Of a stretch of 8,591 nucleotides of DNA, positions 5,865 through 8,591 are shown piece by piece; the first letter of the stretch is position 1, and each line of letters starts with the position of its first letter. The stretch is from the NCBI GenBank assembly GCA_964573885.1, contig CAZNLL010000149.1, positions 1 through 8,591 of the forward strand, in the 5' to 3' direction. The notes beneath the pieces were generated by a model, which saw nothing but the letters and a program-made list of their open reading frames with translations, made no database searches and was not told the origin of the DNA. The translations under genes were made by a program, and so were the position numbers. The stretch comes from CAZNLL01 sp964573885 (GTDB taxonomy: Bacteria > Desulfobacterota > DSM-4660 > Desulfatiglandales > Desulfatiglandaceae).

Positions 5865-6048
5865 TTGATGAAATTTATTTTTCCTGATAAGGATAAGATG
5901 AGGAGGCTTTCTTGAAAATGGGGTGAACTGTGTAATTTGGGAGGTAAAGCACCCTAATTTCGTCCCTTGGGCACCCCACAATAATTTGCAGCCGGAAAAT
6001 ATATGGGAGTGTGTCTCCTTTTCTGCGACCAGACGCTACAGAAGAGAA
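5865..6048. other. Non-coding gap between kinase and small gene
   Basis: No convincing gene was found in this stretch on either strand. It contains a 7-bp inverted repeat, TGGGGTG (5919-5925) and CACCCCA (5972-5978), and two direct copies of GCACCC (5949-5954 and 5971-5976) spaced 22 bases apart. A GATAAG tandem is near 5887-5898. No clear promoter hexamers for the small gene and no terminator after the kinase could be identified. Confidence 0.4.
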
Positions 6049-8591
6049 TCAGCGCTCCAACACCTCCTGTATTCTCCGGGAGAGGTCGCTGATCTTGAAG
6101 GGTTTCTGGATGAACCCGTCGCAGCCCCTTTTCAGGATCTCGGAGGCCTGGCCGTCGATGCTGTAACCGCTCGAGAGCAATACCCTGACCTGGGGGTCGA
6201 GCGCTTTGATCTGATCGTAGGTCTCTCCTCCTCCCATACCGGGCATGATAAGATCCAGGATGACCAGGTCAACTTCGTCCCTGTGCGCCCGGTAGAGCTG
6301 AATCGCCTCCTGCCCGCTTCTGGCGGTGATCACACTATAGCCCGCGACCTCCAGTAACTCCCGGTTCACCTTCAGGACCATGTCCTCATCATCCACCACC
6401 AGGAGGGTTCCCTTGCCCTTCTTGATACCGCCCTGTCTGGTCTGTGTATCCGGCACTTTCCGGGGTGAGGCGGGCAGGTAGATGCTAAAAACAGTGCCCG
6501 CCTCCTCTCTGGAGTCTACATCGATATACCCCCCGTGGGCCTTTACCATGCCATAGACCGACGCCAACCCCAGCCCCGTTCCCCTGGCGAGTCCCTTGGT
6601 GGTGAAAAAGGGTTCAAAGATGTGTTCCATGGTCTTTTTATCCATGCCGCTGCCCGTGTCCCTCACGGTGATGAGCACATATCTCCCAGGTTTCACGGTG
6701 AACGGTTTCCTGCGGAATTCGTCGTGGGTGATATTGCGGGTCTCAATGAACAGATCTCCCCCGCTCATCATGGCATCCGCAGCATTCACGTATAGATTCC
6801 ACAGGATCTGCTCGATCTGGCCCTGGTCTGCATGGACGCCGTAAAGGTCCGCGGCAAGGGCCTGGTGTACGCGGATGTCCTTCCTGGTGGAATCGAAGGC
6901 ATTGGCGGTCTCTTTGAGCAGCTGGTTGATGTCCAGGGGCTTGATTTCATATCGCCCCTTCCTTGCATAGCCCAGCAGTTGTCTGGTGAGCTTGGAGCCG
7001 CTGTCCACAAGTTTTTCGATGGTTTTGAGTTTTTCGTAATGGGGCTGGGTTGGATCGATGTTCAGCAGCATGAGTGAGGCGTTTCCCATGATGCCGGTGA
7101 GCAGGTTGTTGAAGTTGTGGGCCATGCCTCCCGCCAGGGTTCCGAGGGCCTCCATCCTCTGAGCGAGATAGAGTTGCTCTTCCAGTTTCTTTCTTTCCGT
7201 AACATCTTCGTAGAGCACAAACTGATCGCCCGTCTTCATGGTGACGGACCGAAAATGGATGGTCTTTTCTGATCCGTCCTTACAGGCCACGGTGAAGGTC
7301 CTTAGTCGATATACCCCCGGCCGGGCTTCCTTCAGGTCTTGGATCCAGGTGAAAATCACTTTGCCACGGTACTCCCGGTCACGGAAGGCCTTCCTGAACC
7401 ATGACTTCCCGGTGGGGATATCCTCCAGGTCATATCCGAATATGGCCTTGAAGGTGGGATTCAGGTAGGTATAGCGGCCGTCTTTGCTGATGATGGAGAC
7501 GCCCAAAGGGGATTCTTCCACCAGAAGCCTGAATTGCTCTTCACTCTTGCGCAGGGCCTCCTCGGCAAGCTTGCGCTCGGTGATGTCCCTCACGAAGGCC
7601 AGATCCGTGGGTTTTCCTCCAAATTCGAAATGTATGGCATTCAGCTCCACCGGAACGGTGGTGCCGTCTTTCTTGAGAAGCTCAATCTCATAAATGGAGG
7701 GGACTTTCTTACCCTTCATACGCTCGGTGTATCTTTTACGGACCAGGTCCCGGTACCGGGGGGTCGCAAAGTCCACAAATTTTGACCCTATTACTTCTGC
7801 CGGGGAATAGCCCACCAGATCCATGGAGGCCCTGTTGATAAAGGTCAGTATTCCTTCTTGGATCATGATGATGCCGTCCTTTGAGTTTTCCACCAGGGTC
7901 GAGTATTTTGTCTCCGACTCCCTGAGGGCGGCCTCGGTCCTCTTACGCTCCGTGAGCTCAACCAAGATCCCCCGAAGGCCGATAATGGAGTGATCGCCTA
8001 CGATAGGCCCGGAGTGTATCTCAATGGGAAAGGTCTCCCCGGTCTTCTTCCGGGCCGTGTATTCAACACCCCCCAGATGGTTGCCATGAAGTACTTTTAC
8101 GAAGTTTCTCCTGGCCCGGTCCTGATCCCCGGGTGAGAGCATTTGAAAGGCATTGAGTCCCTTATCAAATTCCTCTCTGGTATACCCGAAGAGATCAAAT
8201 GCACACTGGTTGGCAAAGGTGAGATTGCCTTTCGCATCTGTCTCGAACACCACCTGGGGCAGGGAGTCCGCCAACGCTTTGTATCTGGTTTCGCTCTCTC
8301 TCAGGGCCTCTTGCACTTTTTTGTGTTCCGAGATATCCCGGTAGATCCCGTAGGCCCCCTGAACCCTCCCCTCAATGAGCACCGGCACCCCATAGAATTC
8401 AACGTACACTGTGGTGCCGTCTTTTCTGAGTCTGGTGCCTGTCCCATGGATGGGACGTCCGCCCATGGTCTTATCGGTATAAGACCTAGCCTCCCTCAGA
8501 TATTGGGGGCCCGCCACCACATCATCGAGGGTTTGACCCTTGATCTCTGATCGCTTGAATTGAAAAAGTTCCTGGAACCGGTCATTGCAGG
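6049..8591 (-). CDS. Multi-PAS hybrid histidine kinase with C-terminal receiver domain (5' end outside window)
   Basis: The reading frame stays open to the right edge of the window, so the start is missing; the GTG at 8520 is internal to a PAS domain. Numbered from that GTG, the visible part has four tandem PAS domains, the first cut by the window edge, each ending in the usual (E)DI(T/S)E(R/H)K linker (about 62-67, 187-193, 311-317, 438-444). Then come a dimerisation/phosphoacceptor domain with H468 in LAGGMAHNFNNLL, and an ATPase domain with N box NLYVNAADAM (575-584), G1 DTGSGM (621-626) and G2 GTGLGLA (647-653). A receiver domain (about 705-823) has acidic pair D710/D711, phosphoacceptor D756 in VILDLIMPG and K806 in FIQKPF. 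No membrane segment is visible in this part. It probably senses several cytoplasmic cues, phosphorylates itself at H468 and relays to D756. The output partner is unknown. Asn instead of Asp follows the phosphoacceptor His. Confidence 0.93.
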   Translation of the reverse strand, partial: CNDRFQELFQFKRSEIKGQTLDDVVAGPQYLREARSYTDKTMGGRPIHGTGTRLRKDGTTVYVEFYGVPVLIEGRVQGAYGIYRDISEHKKVQEALRESETRYKALADSLPQVVFETDAKGNLTFANQCAFDLFGYTREEFDKGLNAFQMLSPGDQDRARRNFVKVLHGNHLGGVEYTARKKTGETFPIEIHSGPIVGDHSIIGLRGILVELTERKRTEAALRESETKYSTLVENSKDGIIMIQEGILTFINRASMDLVGYSPAEVIGSKFVDFATPRYRDLVRKRYTERMKGKKVPSIYEIELLKKDGTTVPVELNAIHFEFGGKPTDLAFVRDITERKLAEEALRKSEEQFRLLVEESPLGVSIISKDGRYTYLNPTFKAIFGYDLEDIPTGKSWFRKAFRDREYRGKVIFTWIQDLKEARPGVYRLRTFTVACKDGSEKTIHFRSVTMKTGDQFVLYEDVTERKKLEEQLYLAQRMEALGTLAGGMAHNFNNLLTGIMGNASLMLLNIDPTQPHYEKLKTIEKLVDSGSKLTRQLLGYARKGRYEIKPLDINQLLKETANAFDSTRKDIRVHQALAADLYGVHADQGQIEQILWNLYVNAADAMMSGGDLFIETRNITHDEFRRKPFTVKPGRYVLITVRDTGSGMDKKTMEHIFEPFFTTKGLARGTGLGLASVYGMVKAHGGYIDVDSREEAGTVFSIYLPASPRKVPDTQTRQGGIKKGKGTLLVVDDEDMVLKVNRELLEVAGYSVITARSGQEAIQLYRAHRDEVDLVILDLIMPGMGGGETYDQIKALDPQVRVLLSSGYSIDGQASEILKRGCDGFIQKPFKISDLSRRIQEVLER

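Noticed and set aside
5950..5995. Possible sigma-54 promoter (GG...GC) in the plus strand near TTGGGCACCCC and TTTGCAG
   Set aside because: The distance between the GG and GC elements is too long for the -24/-12 pattern, and no plus-strand gene follows.
5923..6357. 144-residue plus-strand reading frame beginning MNCVIWEVKHPNF
   Set aside because: Most of it lies antisense to the receiver domain of the kinase, its sequence resembles no family, and it has no convincing ribosome-binding site. It is a shadow frame in a G/C-rich gene.
8518..8520. GTG as the start codon of the histidine kinase
   Set aside because: The frame stays open through the right edge, and the extra residues (CNDRFQELFQFKRSEIKG) complete the N-terminal part of a PAS domain. 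The GTG is internal and the gene is truncated by the window.

Overview
The window looks like a chromosomal segment of a moderately GC-rich anaerobic bacterium. A Desulfobacterota (deltaproteobacterial) host is the best guess. The guess rests on family resemblance recalled from memory: a DUF523-DUF1722 protein, a methyltransferase with a C-terminal zinc ribbon, a rubredoxin-reductase-like flavoprotein, and a large multi-PAS hybrid histidine kinase. No RNA gene, phage gene, transposase or CRISPR array was seen.

Layout: (1) 67-1014 (+) encodes a DUF523-DUF1722 protein related to the iron-sulfur thiouracil desulfurase TudS. One of the expected cluster cysteines is a serine. (2) Facing it, 1058-2119 (-) encodes a class I SAM methyltransferase fused to a four-cysteine zinc ribbon. 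A G/C-rich inverted repeat lies in the short convergent gap between the two. (3) The divergent gap 2120-2306 is the most interesting non-coding part. On the minus strand it has a promoter-like sequence and a leader of about 100 nt with no start codon. The leader holds a GNRA-capped hairpin and an intrinsic-terminator-like hairpin with a U run just before the Shine-Dalgarno sequence. A perfect 7-base segment could form a competing anti-terminator. This is the architecture of a transcription attenuator or riboswitch controlling the methyltransferase. (4) 2307-5573 (+) is a run of three redox-type genes: an SDR-DUF2867 fusion, a pyridoxamine-phosphate-oxidase-fold protein with a strong ribosome-binding site, and an FAD/NAD(P)-dependent reductase of the NADH:rubredoxin type. 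(5) A strong bidirectional terminator (5604-5643) separates this run from minus-strand genes: a 54-residue protein gene (5686-5850) and a hybrid histidine kinase that enters from the right edge of the window (6049-8591, 5' end missing).

How the genes work together is only partly inferable. The three plus-strand genes are closely spaced (gaps of 65 and 82 bp) and may be co-transcribed as a nucleotide/flavin-dependent redox module, but no shared substrate can be read from the sequence. The kinase carries its receiver domain in the same chain. No response regulator with an output domain lies in the window, so its partner is elsewhere.
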